From: an uncultured Hyphomonas sp.
GTDB taxonomy: Bacteria; Pseudomonadota; Alphaproteobacteria; Caulobacterales; Hyphomonadaceae
NCBI RefSeq assembly: GCF_963678875.1
Contig: NZ_OY787456.1
Location: 1,364,001-1,428,000, forward strand
Direction: 5' to 3'
DNA length: 64,000 nucleotides
Translations under genes and position numbers: made by a program
Notes under the pieces: model-generated
Seen by the model: only the letters and a program-made list of their open reading frames with translations
Databases searched by the model: none
What the model was told of the DNA's origin: nothing
Shown here: one piece after another, positions 52,751 through 61,740 of the stretch
Position numbering within the stretch: position 1 is the first letter of the stretch
Layout of the letters: every line of letters starts with the position of its first letter

Positions 52751-52830
52751 CCCCCCTCCGTTTCGCGACGCTCAGCACCTCCCCCGTAAACGGGGGAGGT
52801 GGCAGACGGCGAAGCCGGCTGACGGAGGGG
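52751..52830. repeat. Palindromic intergenic repeat with ACCTCCCCCGT core
   Basis: An outer inverted repeat (CCCCCTCCGT and ACGGAGGGGG) encloses a perfect inner hairpin CACCTCCCCCG/CGGGGGAGGTG. A transcript would fold into a long structure. The type is common between genes in Alphaproteobacteria, as I recall. It follows acs immediately. Confidence 0.8.
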
Positions 52831-52850
52831 GCTTCTGTTCACCTCACGCC

Positions 52851-52914
52851 ATCCTTCGACTTCGCTCAGGATGAGACCGTTCTTTGTGAGCGCTCATGCT
52901 GAGCGAAGTCGAAG
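52851..52914. repeat. Inverted REP-like repeat (copy 2)
   Basis: CTTCGACTTCGCTCAG at 52854-52869 faces CTGAGCGAAGTCGAAG at 52899-52914, a perfect inverted repeat of the same family as copy 1. It lies between acs and chvG, convergent on both, and may help end transcripts from both sides. Confidence 0.8.
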
Positions 52915-52935
52915 CACGAGCGCGGGCTCTGCGCC

Positions 52936-54546
52936 TCAGATCGCCGGTAAATCCACGCAGAATCTTGCGCCGCCGCCGTCGCGGTTTTCGGCCCAGACCT
53001 TGCCGCGATGCGTCGCGATGATCTGTTTCACGATGGAGAGGCCGAGGCCGGAATTGTTGCCGAAGGCGGTGCCTTTCGGGCGGTCCGTATAGAAACGGTT
53101 AAAGATCGTGTCCAGCTTGTCCGGTGGAATGCCGGGGCCGCAATCCTCCACCTTGATCCGGGCGATGGTTTGCGGGCCGTCATTGGTCTGGTCCAGCGTC
53201 ACGTCCACCACCGAGCCGGGCGGCGAGAAGGAGCGGGCATTGTCGATCAGGTTCCGGATCACCTGGCCGAGCGGCCCCTCGCGCCCCTGTACCAGAAGGC
53301 GCCCGCCCATCGTGGCATCGTGGAAGGAGACCGTCACCGCGCCTTCGTCCAGCGCCAGTGACTCGTAAGTGCCGACCACATCCTGCACGAAGCGGGCAAT
53401 GTCGATCTGCTCGTTCGGCACGCGGGTCATCTCCGCTTCGAGGCGGGAGGCGTTGGAGATGTCGGTGATCAGTCGGTCGAGCCGCTTCACGTCCAGCGCG
53501 ATCACGCCGCGAAGCTTTTCGGTCAGCTCCGGATTCTCTTTCACACTGTCCAGCGTCTCGATGGCGGACCGGATGGAGGTGAGCGGGTTTTTCAGTTCGT
53601 GCGCCACATCGGCGGCGAATTGCTCGTTTGCCTGGATGCGCTCGATCAGGGCTTCGGTCATGCCCTGCATGGAGGTGGCGAGGTCACCGATCTCGTCCTT
53701 GCGGGAGGAGAGCGCGGGAATGTCGATCCGTTCGGAGGCGCCGGCCCGGATCCGGTCGGCCGCGACCGACAGGCGCCGCAAGGGCCGCGCGATCCCGATG
53801 GTCAGCAGGACGGATGTGATGAAAGCCACCAGCACAGCCACGCCGATGAAGGGCAACAGGGCTGCGCGCTCGGCGCGGATGATCTCGTCAATGTCGGAAG
53901 ATTCCAGCGTCAGCACGCCCACAACGGCGGAAACGCGCTGGACCGGCATGGAGACAGAGATGATCCGCTGGCCACGGTCATTGAAGCGCTGGCTGGCGGC
54001 TTCCCCGCCTTCGACCGCGGTGTCGAATTCTTCTTCAAAGGTCTGCGTGCGCACCGCATCGGAAGAGCGGCGCGGCATGACCGGGCCGAACACATGGCCC
54101 GCCCATTCGGACATGTTGCGGCCCCACAGGGCCATCCGGCCGGGTTCGCGCAGGGGCGGCAGGGCGTCCACGTCCACGCGTTCGGACAGGTAAAAGCTGT
54201 CGCCCACCATTTCGCCGTCGGGCAGGTAGATGCGCGCGCGCACCCGTTCCGGCAGGTTCCAGCGCACGATGGTCTGCCGGGCGGCATCCACGTCCAGCGC
54301 AGGCTGGGGCGTGGTGGCGTCATCGCCGAGCAGGCTGGTGAAGATCTGCGCCTGGGCGACGAGGTCCTGCTTCTTCGAGACGACGAAGCCGGCACGCATC
54401 TCGTTGAGGACCATCGCCCCGACGATGAGAATGGCAAGGCCGGCAAGGTTTGACGCGAAGATCAGCCGCGCGATGCGGCTGCCGAACACGACCGAGCCAT
54501 TGAGGCCGGCGCGCGGTGTCTTCCGTTTCTTGTCCTTACCGGCCAT
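52936..54546 (-). CDS. chvG: Sensor histidine kinase ChvG-type
   Basis: A 536-aa kinase. N-terminal TM helix (about 30-48), a periplasmic domain (about 50-235) with ARIYLPDGEMVGDSFYLSERVDVD as in ChvG/ExoS, second TM (about 235-255), HAMP, HisKA with His316 (VAHELKNPLTSIRS), HATPase with EDCGPGIPP and NSGLGLSIVKQI. ChvG senses acid and envelope state in rhizobia and Caulobacter relatives. Its regulator chvI is encoded 1 kb upstream on the same strand, separated by a cyclophilin and a DUF3995 gene. Confidence 0.9.
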   Translation of the reverse strand: MAGKDKKRKTPRAGLNGSVVFGSRIARLIFASNLAGLAILIVGAMVLNEMRAGFVVSKKQDLVAQAQIFTSLLGDDATTPQPALDVDAARQTIVRWNLPERVRARIYLPDGEMVGDSFYLSERVDVDALPPLREPGRMALWGRNMSEWAGHVFGPVMPRRSSDAVRTQTFEEEFDTAVEGGEAASQRFNDRGQRIISVSMPVQRVSAVVGVLTLESSDIDEIIRAERAALLPFIGVAVLVAFITSVLLTIGIARPLRRLSVAADRIRAGASERIDIPALSSRKDEIGDLATSMQGMTEALIERIQANEQFAADVAHELKNPLTSIRSAIETLDSVKENPELTEKLRGVIALDVKRLDRLITDISNASRLEAEMTRVPNEQIDIARFVQDVVGTYESLALDEGAVTVSFHDATMGGRLLVQGREGPLGQVIRNLIDNARSFSPPGSVVDVTLDQTNDGPQTIARIKVEDCGPGIPPDKLDTIFNRFYTDRPKGTAFGNNSGLGLSIVKQIIATHRGKVWAENRDGGGARFCVDLPAI

Positions 54547-54571
54547 GCGGATCCTTCCGGCTGGTGCCAGA

Positions 54572-55036
54572 TCAGGCGTCGGCAGCGACGCGCATGGAGA
54601 CGATCTTGTCCGGGCTGCGCGGCGGCTCGCCCTTGGCCAGCTGGTCGATCACATCCATGCCTTCGGTCACCTTGCCCCAGACGGTGTACTGGCCGTCGAG
54701 GAAGTGGGCGTCGTCAAAGCAGATGAAGAACTGGCTGTTGGCGGAGTGAGGCGCCTGGGTGCGGGCCATCGAACAGGTGCCGCGCACGTGCGGTTCCGAA
54801 TTGAACTCGGCTTTCAGGTCCGGCTTGTCGGACCCGCCCGTGCCGGTGCCTTTCGGGCAGCCGACCTGGGCCATGAAGCCCGAAATCACGCGGTGGAAGA
54901 CGATGCCGTCATAGAAACCCTCGCGGGCAAGTTCCTTGATCCGCTCGACATGGCCGGGGGCCAGGTCCGGGCGCAGCTCGATCGTGACGCTGCCTTTGGA
55001 GGTTTCGAGAAGGATCGTGTTTTCAGGGTCGGCCAT
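54572..55036 (-). CDS. Cyclophilin-type peptidyl-prolyl isomerase
   Basis: A 154-aa cytoplasmic cyclophilin without a signal peptide. FHRVISGFMAQVGCPKG, GTGGSDKPDLKAEF, MARTQAPHSANSQFFIC and GKVTEGMDVID are the conserved catalytic-site segments. It speeds proline isomerisation in folding proteins. It lies between the chvG and chvI genes, where HprK or another kinase gene would be usual; a link to that system is not shown. Confidence 0.93.
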   Translation of the reverse strand: MADPENTILLETSKGSVTIELRPDLAPGHVERIKELAREGFYDGIVFHRVISGFMAQVGCPKGTGTGGSDKPDLKAEFNSEPHVRGTCSMARTQAPHSANSQFFICFDDAHFLDGQYTVWGKVTEGMDVIDQLAKGEPPRSPDKIVSMRVAADA

Positions 55037-55155
55037 GGGAGTTCCTGTTTCTTGTGCTAATCTACAGACTGGCTATTGAATGAAGCCCATTGCGGCAAGC
55101 CCGCGCGGCAGGAATATGCCGGGCGGGGAGGGCGCCGCGCAAAGGCTGAGGACTT

Positions 55156-55626
55156 ATGCTCGCACCCACTCTATCGGTCGTCCTGGCTGTCATTCTGTCG
55201 ATTGCGGGGCTGTTGCATGCCCTTTGGGGCTTTGGCGTGACCTTTCCGGCCGCCAATGAGCAGCAATTGGCGCGCATGGTTGTCGGCAAGCGGGGCATCA
55301 CGAAAATGCCGTCCATGACGGCCTGCCTGTTCGTGGCCGCCAGCCTGTTCGCCTTCGCCATCCTGTCGCTGGTACTGGGCCAGCATGTGCAGGTGCCGGT
55401 GTCGAAATGGCTGGTCGCAGCCGCCGGGGCCGCGGCCGCGATGGCCTTTATGGGACGGGGCATTCTGGGCGTCTTGCCGGCGTTCGAGCGGGCGCTGCCG
55501 GAACAGCCTTTCCTGTCGCTGAACCGGCGCTTTTATTCCCCGCTGATCATACTGATCGGGATCGGCTTCGCGCTGCTGACCCTGGCGTTGCCCTATTGGA
55601 GCTGGCGCCTGGGCCTGCTGCACTGA
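55156..55626 (+). CDS. DUF3995 integral membrane protein, 156 aa
   Basis: Four hydrophobic segments, with LHALWGFGVTFPAANE after the first, the DUF3995 hallmark. A small group of polar residues follows each helix; the C-terminus is hydrophobic. Function unknown. ATG 55156 has GAGGA upstream. Its reading direction is opposite to the flanking chvI and cyclophilin genes, so it interrupts the chvGI neighbourhood. Confidence 0.75.
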   Translation: MLAPTLSVVLAVILSIAGLLHALWGFGVTFPAANEQQLARMVVGKRGITKMPSMTACLFVAASLFAFAILSLVLGQHVQVPVSKWLVAAAGAAAAMAFMGRGILGVLPAFERALPEQPFLSLNRRFYSPLIILIGIGFALLTLALPYWSWRLGLLH

Positions 55627-55629
55627 TCG

Positions 55630-56322
55630 CTATTCGGTGTAGCGGTAGCCGACGCCGTAGAGCGTCTCGATCGCATCGAACTCGTCGGACACTTCGCGGA
55701 ACTTCTTGCGAAGCCGCTTGATGTGGCTGTCGATGGTGCGGTCGTCGACATAGATCTGGTCGTCATAGGCGGCGTCCATCAGCTGGTCCCGGCTTTTGAC
55801 GTAACCCGGACGCTGGGCCAGGGCCTGGAGGATCAGGAACTCGGTGACCGTCAGGCGCACCGGATGGCCGTCCCAGTTACAGGCGTGGCGGTTCGGGTCC
55901 AGCGTCAGCTTGCCCCGGACGATCGGCTTGTGGTCGCCTTCTTCCGGGCCGGCCTGTCCACCGCGGGCGCGGCGCAGCACGGCTTTCACCCGCTCTGCCA
56001 GCAGGCGGTTGGAGCACGGCTTGCGCACGAAATCGTCGGCGCCGATGTTGAAGCCGATCACTTCGTCGATCTCCTCGTCCTTCGACGTCAGGAAGATCAC
56101 CGGCAGTTCGGATGTCTGGCGCAGGCGGCGCAGCAGTTCCATGCCGTCCATCTTCGGCATCTTCACGTCGAGAATGGCGATGTCCGGCGGGGTTTCGGTC
56201 AGCGCAGGCAGGGCAGCCTCACCATCATGATAGGTGCGGACATTGTAGCCTTCCGCCTCGAAGAACATCTTGAGAGAGGCGACGATGTTCTCGTCATCGT
56301 CCACAAGCGCGAGAGTTGTCAT
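55630..56322 (-). CDS. chvI: OmpR-type response regulator ChvI
   Basis: A 230-aa regulator. Receiver: TLALVDDDENIVASLK, phosphoacceptor Asp52 (IAILDVKMPKMDG), Thr in VIFLTSKDEEIDEV, Lys in DDFVRKP. The C-terminal winged helix ends with DDRTIDSHIKRLRKKF and LYGVGYRY. The overall sequence is that of ChvI rather than PhoB or OmpR. ATG 56322 has AAGGACC upstream. Paired with the ChvG-type kinase downstream. A 680-base gap with repeats follows upstream. Confidence 0.93.
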   Translation of the reverse strand: MTTLALVDDDENIVASLKMFFEAEGYNVRTYHDGEAALPALTETPPDIAILDVKMPKMDGMELLRRLRQTSELPVIFLTSKDEEIDEVIGFNIGADDFVRKPCSNRLLAERVKAVLRRARGGQAGPEEGDHKPIVRGKLTLDPNRHACNWDGHPVRLTVTEFLILQALAQRPGYVKSRDQLMDAAYDDQIYVDDRTIDSHIKRLRKKFREVSDEFDAIETLYGVGYRYTE

Positions 56323-56608
56323 AGTCCGGTCCTTGTCCGCCAGTTTCAGCCCTGTGTGGGGCCGGTCAGCTGTGGAGTGAAACATGGTTCGCATCATGGA
56401 AATAGCCTCCCTTCAGTGGTCTTGCAATGAAAGGCAGTGATCCGGGCGAGCGCTTGCTCACATTAAGGCGCTTTGGAGGTCAATTGCGGCGGAATTGCCT
56501 TCAATGTTTCCAGCGGCGGGGATGATCCGCCATGGTCCGGATAAGTCCGTTATAGTCATGGCAAGTCATCCATGATCATGACGCGGTCCGGTTTTGTCCC
56601 TCGCCAGT

Positions 56609-56740
56609 CATGCTTCGACTTCGCTCAGCATGAGGCCGTATCTTCGAAGCGCTCATCCTGAGCGCTTTGAGGGATCAGAAATCGCACTGCGATTTCCCCG
56701 AAAAGGCCGAAGCGCAAGCGCACGGCATCGAAGGATGCAC
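56609..56740. repeat. Inverted REP-like repeat (copy 3, partly decayed) in a long gap
   Basis: CTTCGACTTCGCTCAG at 56613-56628 matches copies 1 and 2; the other arm is degenerate (CTGAGCGCTTTGAGG near 56658). The gap from 56323 to 57000 holds no convincing protein gene. Besides this repeat it carries a second palindrome-like block (GGATCCCAGACCGC...GGCCGGGGATG, 56862-56893), also of a dispersed intergenic type. Confidence 0.6.
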
Positions 56741-56965
56741 GCGGGCGCTCTTCACGCCCCACGCGCGTCACGTCCGATGGCTGCAAGCCATCTGGGCGCC
56801 CATCTCCGAACAAGTCGGCAAGCGCGTCATGACATGACGTTCCCGAGGCCCTGTTCCGAGATGGATCCCAGACCGCTGCGCGGCCGGGGATGACGCAGAT
56901 TGAGAGTTGTCCACCAGTCAGCTGCGTAGGTCCTGCCGGGACCATTGCGTCAGAGGTTTATTTAT

Positions 56966-56993
56966 CCGACACCTCCGTGTCCTGACGTATAGT
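56966..56993 (+). promoter_or_regulatory. Promoter-like CCGACA-N16-TATAGT, leaderless start
   Basis: CCGACA (56966-56971) and TATAGT (56988-56993) form sigma70-type -35/-10 boxes 16 bases apart. The -10 lies only seven bases ahead of ATG 57001, so the transcript could start at the start codon without a leader. Confidence 0.4.
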
Positions 56994-57000
56994 CGGGTAC

Positions 57001-57378
57001 ATGTCGTTCCTGCGTCCACCCGAAGGCTTCCCACCGCATCTTGTCTGCATCTGGCCGCTGGTCTGGTGCCAGCTCTTGCTGCTCCGCGTCGCGGTGCGGG
57101 CCGCCTATGGGCAGGACGCGCGCTATTGGTGGAGCATCACGCCCAACGGACGCGTATTCCTGACCAGCATTCATTTCGGCCTGAAGGACAAGGCAGCGAA
57201 GGAATGGCTGAAACCGCATGCACATTCCAGCGACCGCCTCGCCGCCGCCTGCGATGGCCGGGCGGCTGTGCCTGCCTTTGCACAATGCTGCGCCCAACCG
57301 TCAGCATGCCGCGAGATTGCCGCCAGCTATAGGCCCAGCCACGGAATGGCGTGCGTGCTGCCACTGCCGGAAACCTGA
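57001..57378 (+). CDS. Hypothetical protein, 125 aa
   Basis: A reading frame with an N-terminal hydrophobic, Leu/Val/Trp-rich stretch (VCIWPLVWCQLLLLRVAVRAAYG), a WWSITPNGRVFLTSIHFGL middle and a Cys-rich end. No family was recognised. No ribosome site precedes the ATG, but a promoter -10 box lies just ahead, which suits a leaderless mRNA. It could also be a chance frame; the confidence is modest. Confidence 0.5.
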   Translation: MSFLRPPEGFPPHLVCIWPLVWCQLLLLRVAVRAAYGQDARYWWSITPNGRVFLTSIHFGLKDKAAKEWLKPHAHSSDRLAAACDGRAAVPAFAQCCAQPSACREIAASYRPSHGMACVLPLPET

Positions 57379-57469
57379 CACGTCCTCAGCCTGATGATTT
57401 ACCTCACTTACCAAGCGCCTTCACGGGCGCCGCATGTGCTGGCGCAAGTGGGGTGTCTCGGCGCTGTGG

Positions 57470-57976
57470 TTAGAAAAAGCGCGGTAAATCGCTCGTTGTA
57501 ATATTTTGGGAATTCAGAAATCTGATAACTTCATGGATCATTTGCTGCGGTGTGGCACCTCCAAACATTTTCTTGTCCAGATGGACTCCGATTTCGAGAT
57601 CGCAGAGCCCATTCGCGCCGTCTTTGCATAAGAATATAAACTCGGCCTTTCGGCCCTTCTCAACAGTCGGTCGAGTTATGTCGCCTTCTTTGTGATATGC
57701 CGTACTGTCAAAGTTAAACCGGATCATGTGGTGATCTTTCGTGAAACCGGCAACCTCGCCCTCCGCCCGGAGGTCTCCTTTTTCGTGCTGGACGAATGCT
57801 TCAATCCTGACCCCGCGAGCCAACTCTGCGTCGGCTACAATGCGCGGTCCCATATAGTTTGCAAAGATTATTCGGCGGGAAAATGAATCTCTGAAGATGC
57901 TGCATATTATATCAAATACTTCATCTTTGCTCGAACCTGTTTGGACGGTGATATAGGCATCGACAGTGTTGGGCAT
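57470..57976 (-). CDS. Low-GC protein of unknown function, 168 aa
   Basis: A soluble protein with no signal or membrane segment. Features: YITVQTGSSKDEVFDII near the start, IRFNFDSTAYHKEG in the centre, and a C-terminal EVIRFLNSQNI. I could not assign a family; a START-like or regulatory beta-sandwich is only a guess. Base composition differs clearly from the surroundings (more A and T). The ATG 57976 was chosen ahead of a longer frame because it begins the conserved-looking core. It runs with the membrane protein upstream on the same strand. Confidence 0.6.
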   Translation of the reverse strand: MPNTVDAYITVQTGSSKDEVFDIICSIFRDSFSRRIIFANYMGPRIVADAELARGVRIEAFVQHEKGDLRAEGEVAGFTKDHHMIRFNFDSTAYHKEGDITRPTVEKGRKAEFIFLCKDGANGLCDLEIGVHLDKKMFGGATPQQMIHEVIRFLNSQNITTSDLPRFF

Positions 57977-58034
57977 TGTTGGTGCTCGTTTCTGAGGGGT
58001 GGAGGAAATCACATTTCTTCGTTGAGTGGGGTTA

Positions 58035-58637
58035 TCAAGGTCCGTAAGCGGAGAATATAAAGAACAGGCATGCGGTGCCTGCTATCGAGAAGAGGGTGGT
58101 GTACCAATAAACATCAGACTTCAGGACATAAAACCCCAATAACCTGTAGCAGGGGGCTACGACTTTCTGTTCTGTTCTGGGGTCTGTCCGCTTTATCGGA
58201 TGACGCTTTACTATCGGAATGCAGTAGAACAGGGCGTTGAAAACCCCGATGAAAGTTAGGGATTGCACAATGTACAACAGAATTGGTGGACGGTGATAAT
58301 ATTCTAGGATTCCGCGTGAGCTGTAATCATATCGGATCATCCGGAATGTTGCCGCCGTGAGAACGAAGCTTAATGTCCATGCATCGCAAAGCCACTGAGG
58401 CACGTGAATGCTGGCAAGCGACGGGATGAAGCCAAATGTAAAAGACGACAGGCCTTGATAATATTCCACGAATTTAAGAATGACCCCATCAAGCGACAGG
58501 TCGCTGTGCTGAGACAAGAACGAAGAGACTGACATGGCGCCAGTTATCGTGCCTAACGCACCCCATAAAATCTTCACCTGAATTGACCCCCGACCCTCTT
58601 CTCCTTCGATGATGTCATCGCTTATAGGTTTAAACAA
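58035..58637 (-). CDS. Low-GC integral membrane protein, 200 aa
   Basis: Four or more hydrophobic segments (about 23-42, 60-80, 85-100, 125-145 and 175-195), with loops rich in Arg and Tyr. No family recognised. The frame begins with TTG at 58637 and no ribosome site; the true start may be internal (a GTG about 21 codons in). Together with the 168-aa protein it forms a low-GC, two-gene unit between ordinary genes, which suggests recent transfer. Confidence 0.5.
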   Translation of the reverse strand: MFKPISDDIIEGEEGRGSIQVKILWGALGTITGAMSVSSFLSQHSDLSLDGVILKFVEYYQGLSSFTFGFIPSLASIHVPQWLCDAWTLSFVLTAATFRMIRYDYSSRGILEYYHRPPILLYIVQSLTFIGVFNALFYCIPIVKRHPIKRTDPRTEQKVVAPCYRLLGFYVLKSDVYWYTTLFSIAGTACLFFIFSAYGP

Positions 58638-58735
58638 CCGGCAATTTCAAAAAAGGAAGGTATCAGATGGGGCTCACCGTGCGGTGCAGACGAGTTGCGA
58701 TCTCGTATACTTTGCTCAGTACTTTGTGATGACGC

Positions 58736-60580
58736 CTACGGATCCAGACGCACCGCGCCTTGCGAGGCGTTCCCCACATGCGCGGCATAGACCTTCAGCG
58801 CACGGCTCACCTTGCGGGGGCGTTCTTCGACCGGCTTCCAGGCCTTGTCGCCGCGCGCTTCCATGGCGGCGCGGCGGGACGCGATTTCGTCGTGTGTGAG
58901 TTTCGCATGGATGGTGCGGTTCGGGATGTCGATCTCGATGATGTCGCCTTCCTCGATCAGGCCGATCAGGCCGCCTTCCGCCGCTTCCGGGCTGACATGG
59001 CCAATCGAAAGACCTGACGTGCCGCCGGAGAAACGCCCATCGGTGATCAGGGCGCAGGCTTTGCCGAGCTTCATCGATTTCAGGTACGAGGTCGGGTAGA
59101 GCATCTCCTGCATGCCGGGGCCGCCGCGCGGGCCTTCATGGCGGATGATGACCACGTCGCCCGCCTTCACGCCCTTGTTGAGGATGCGTTTGCAGGCGTC
59201 TTCCTGGCTGTCACAGACAATGGCCGGGCCGGAGAATTTGAGGATGGAGTCGTCGACGCCCGCGGTTTTCACGACGCAGCCCTGTTCCGCGAGATTGCCG
59301 AACAGGACAGCCAGGCCGCCATCCTGGGAGAAGGCATGCTCGGCCGAGCGGATGACCCCCGCTGTGCGGTCAGTGTCGAGCTCCTTGTAACGGCGCGACT
59401 GGCTGAAGGCCTGCGTTGTGCGCACGCCGCCCGGCGCGGCCAGGAACAGTTCCCGCGCCGCCGGATCATTGGTGAGCGTGATGTCCCATTTGGTGATCGC
59501 TTCGGCCAGCGTGTCAGAATGGATGGTACGCACGGACGTGTCGAGCTTCCCGGCGCGGTCGAGTTCGCCGAGAATGCCGAAGATGCCGCCTGCGCGGTGG
59601 ACGTCTTCCATGTGGACGTTGGCCACAGCGGGCGCGACCTTGCAGAGGCAGGGCGTCGAGCGGCTGAGCCGGTCGATATCGTCCAGCGTGAAGTCCACCT
59701 CGCCTTCGCGGGCGATGGCGAGGAGGTGGAGGATCGTGTTGGTCGAACCGCCCATGGCGATGTCGAGCGTCATGGCGTTCTCGAACGCCGCCTTGGTGGC
59801 GATGCCGCGGGCGGAGACGGATTTGTCGCCGTCTTCATAATAGAGCTTGGTCAGTTCCACGATGCGCTGGCCGGCGCGGCGGAAGAGGGCTTCGCGGTCG
59901 GCATGGGTGGCGAGGGTGGAGCCATTGCCCGGCAGGCCGAGGCCCATGGCTTCAGCAAGGCAGTTCATGGAGTTTGCCGTGAACATGCCGGAGCAGGAAC
60001 CGCAGGTCGGGCAGGCATTCTGCTCGAACTCTTCGACTTCGGCATCGGTCCGGTCGGGGTTGGCGGCTTCGATCATGGCGTCGATCAGGTCGACCGCACG
60101 CAGCTCGCCGTCGATGTTGACCTTGCCGGCTTCCATCGGGCCGCCGGAGATGAAGACAACCGGAATGTCGAGGCGCAGCGCCGCCATCATCATGCCGGGG
60201 GTGATCTTGTCGCAATTGGAGATGCAGACCATCGCATCGGCACAATGCGCGTTGACCATGTACTCGACACTGTCGGCGATGACTTCGCGGCTCGGCAGGG
60301 AATACAGCATGCCGTCATGGCCCATCGCGATGCCGTCATCGACCGCGATCGTGTTGAATTCCTTGGCGACGCCGCCCGCCGCGACGATCTCGCCGGCGAC
60401 CATCTGGCCGAGGTCTTTCAGGTGCACGTGGCCGGGTACGAACTGGGTAAAGGAGTTCACCACCGCGATAATCGGTTTGCCGAAATCGCTGTCCTTCATG
60501 CCGGTGGCGCGCCAAAGGCCGCGGGCGCCGGCCATGTTACGGCCATGGGTCGAAGTGCGTGAACGGTAGAGAATTGCCAC
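58736..60580 (-). CDS. ilvD: Dihydroxy-acid dehydratase
   Basis: A 614-aa iron-sulfur enzyme that makes 2-keto acids in valine, leucine and isoleucine synthesis. YRSRTSTHGRNMAGARGLWRA, the first cluster cysteine region VCISNCDKITPGM, the CPTCGSCSGMFTANSMNC cysteine-rich motif, LFLAAPGGVRTT, and C-terminal GRFSGGTSGLSIGHVSPEAA are complete. The GTG start (60580) has GAGG upstream. It is not next to other ilv genes in this window. Confidence 0.96.
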   Translation of the reverse strand: MAILYRSRTSTHGRNMAGARGLWRATGMKDSDFGKPIIAVVNSFTQFVPGHVHLKDLGQMVAGEIVAAGGVAKEFNTIAVDDGIAMGHDGMLYSLPSREVIADSVEYMVNAHCADAMVCISNCDKITPGMMMAALRLDIPVVFISGGPMEAGKVNIDGELRAVDLIDAMIEAANPDRTDAEVEEFEQNACPTCGSCSGMFTANSMNCLAEAMGLGLPGNGSTLATHADREALFRRAGQRIVELTKLYYEDGDKSVSARGIATKAAFENAMTLDIAMGGSTNTILHLLAIAREGEVDFTLDDIDRLSRSTPCLCKVAPAVANVHMEDVHRAGGIFGILGELDRAGKLDTSVRTIHSDTLAEAITKWDITLTNDPAARELFLAAPGGVRTTQAFSQSRRYKELDTDRTAGVIRSAEHAFSQDGGLAVLFGNLAEQGCVVKTAGVDDSILKFSGPAIVCDSQEDACKRILNKGVKAGDVVIIRHEGPRGGPGMQEMLYPTSYLKSMKLGKACALITDGRFSGGTSGLSIGHVSPEAAEGGLIGLIEEGDIIEIDIPNRTIHAKLTHDEIASRRAAMEARGDKAWKPVEERPRKVSRALKVYAAHVGNASQGAVRLDP

Positions 60581-60693
60581 TTTGTGCCTCGTTTTCAGTG
60601 CTCGGCAGGGGATTACCTGCCGGGTGGGCGATTATCAATCATGACGAAGGGGGAACGGCCAGCCCCCATCTGTTGCCGGCGCTGCTGGCGGGC

Positions 60694-61740
60694 CTATTGC
60701 GCGGCAGCTTCCGCAGCCGGTTGTACCGGGCCGAGGCAGCGCATTGCGCCGATAATCGGCTCCAGCCGGGCACGGGCGGCCTGATAGGCTTCCTCGCCGA
60801 CGGTCGGAATGTAGCGGGACTGGATCTCGCTGAGGTACCGCTCGTCGCCGTCCGCGCAGATACAGGCCACGCGGGCCGGCTTCTCCTGCCGGGCCAGCCA
60901 GTCGAGCGCGCCGAGGATGACCCCGACGCTGGAGAGGCCCACTTTCGACAGCGCGTGCTCATGCAGCAGGTCGAATGCTGCAACCGTGGAAGCCTCGTCC
61001 ATGCGGATCATGCCCGGATCAGGCTCCATCCCGGCAAAGGAGGACCGCCGCTGGCTGCCGAAGGCCGGGATTTTCAGCTTGTCGGTGCAGCCCGACGGGC
61101 TTTCGAGGAAGGCGCAGGAACTTTCCGGCTCCACAAGGCAAAGCTGGGCCATGCCCGGGCGGGCCTTCAAATAGTCGGCAAAGCCGCGCGATGTGCCGCC
61201 GGAAGAGGAGGTCATGAACACCGCGTCAAACGGGCCATCGGCGAACAGTTCCGGCGCGGTCCAGGTCTGGTGGGACGCCGGGTTCAGCGGGTTCGAATAC
61301 TGGTCGAGGAAGATCGTGCCTTCCTGCTCGGCGATCTCGCCGGCAAGGCGCATGCGGGCCGCGTTCGAGGTTTCGCCGGGCTTCGGCTCCGCAATCACAA
61401 GGCGCGCGCCTGCGCCTTTGATCTGCGCGGCATTGTGCGCACTGATCGAGGCGGAAGACACGATGGTCGCCTGAATGCCGAGGCGCTGGCAGATACAGGC
61501 GAGCGCATTGCCGTAATTGCCGGAGGAGGCATCGACGACGGATTTGACCGGGCCGATCTGCTCGATCGTCTTCGACAGGATGTGCCAGGCGACCCGGTCT
61601 TTCACCGAGCCGAACTCGTTGCAGCGCTCTTCCTTCACGAGCAATTCGTGCGTCAGGTCGCCGATCCTGACCTGGTAGGAGGTCAAAGGCGTATGGCCGA
61701 TTTTGAAGGGACAGCTGGCGACGGCGGTGGTCAATGGCAT
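60694..61740 (-). CDS. PLP-dependent cysteine synthase-like enzyme
   Basis: A 348-aa fold-type II PLP enzyme. The PLP-binding Lys lies in EFGSVKDR; SSGNYGNALA is the substrate-binding loop, and TSSSGGTSRGF (phosphate-binding Gly/Thr-rich loop) and GVILGAL follow. Such enzymes include CysK/CysM and the siderophore enzyme SbnA, and their substrate choice is not visible. ATG 61740 has GAGGCAGG upstream. Confidence 0.85.
   Translation of the reverse strand: MPLTTAVASCPFKIGHTPLTSYQVRIGDLTHELLVKEERCNEFGSVKDRVAWHILSKTIEQIGPVKSVVDASSGNYGNALACICQRLGIQATIVSSASISAHNAAQIKGAGARLVIAEPKPGETSNAARMRLAGEIAEQEGTIFLDQYSNPLNPASHQTWTAPELFADGPFDAVFMTSSSGGTSRGFADYLKARPGMAQLCLVEPESSCAFLESPSGCTDKLKIPAFGSQRRSSFAGMEPDPGMIRMDEASTVAAFDLLHEHALSKVGLSSVGVILGALDWLARQEKPARVACICADGDERYLSEIQSRYIPTVGEEAYQAARARLEPIIGAMRCLGPVQPAAEAAAQ

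Noticed and set aside
51217..52842. 541-codon minus-strand frame across acs
   Set aside because: The opposite strand is clearly acetyl-CoA synthetase with complete motifs, and the antisense frame shows no family pattern.
59138..60562. 474-codon plus-strand frame across ilvD
   Set aside because: Antisense to ilvD; the real gene has complete cluster-binding motifs.
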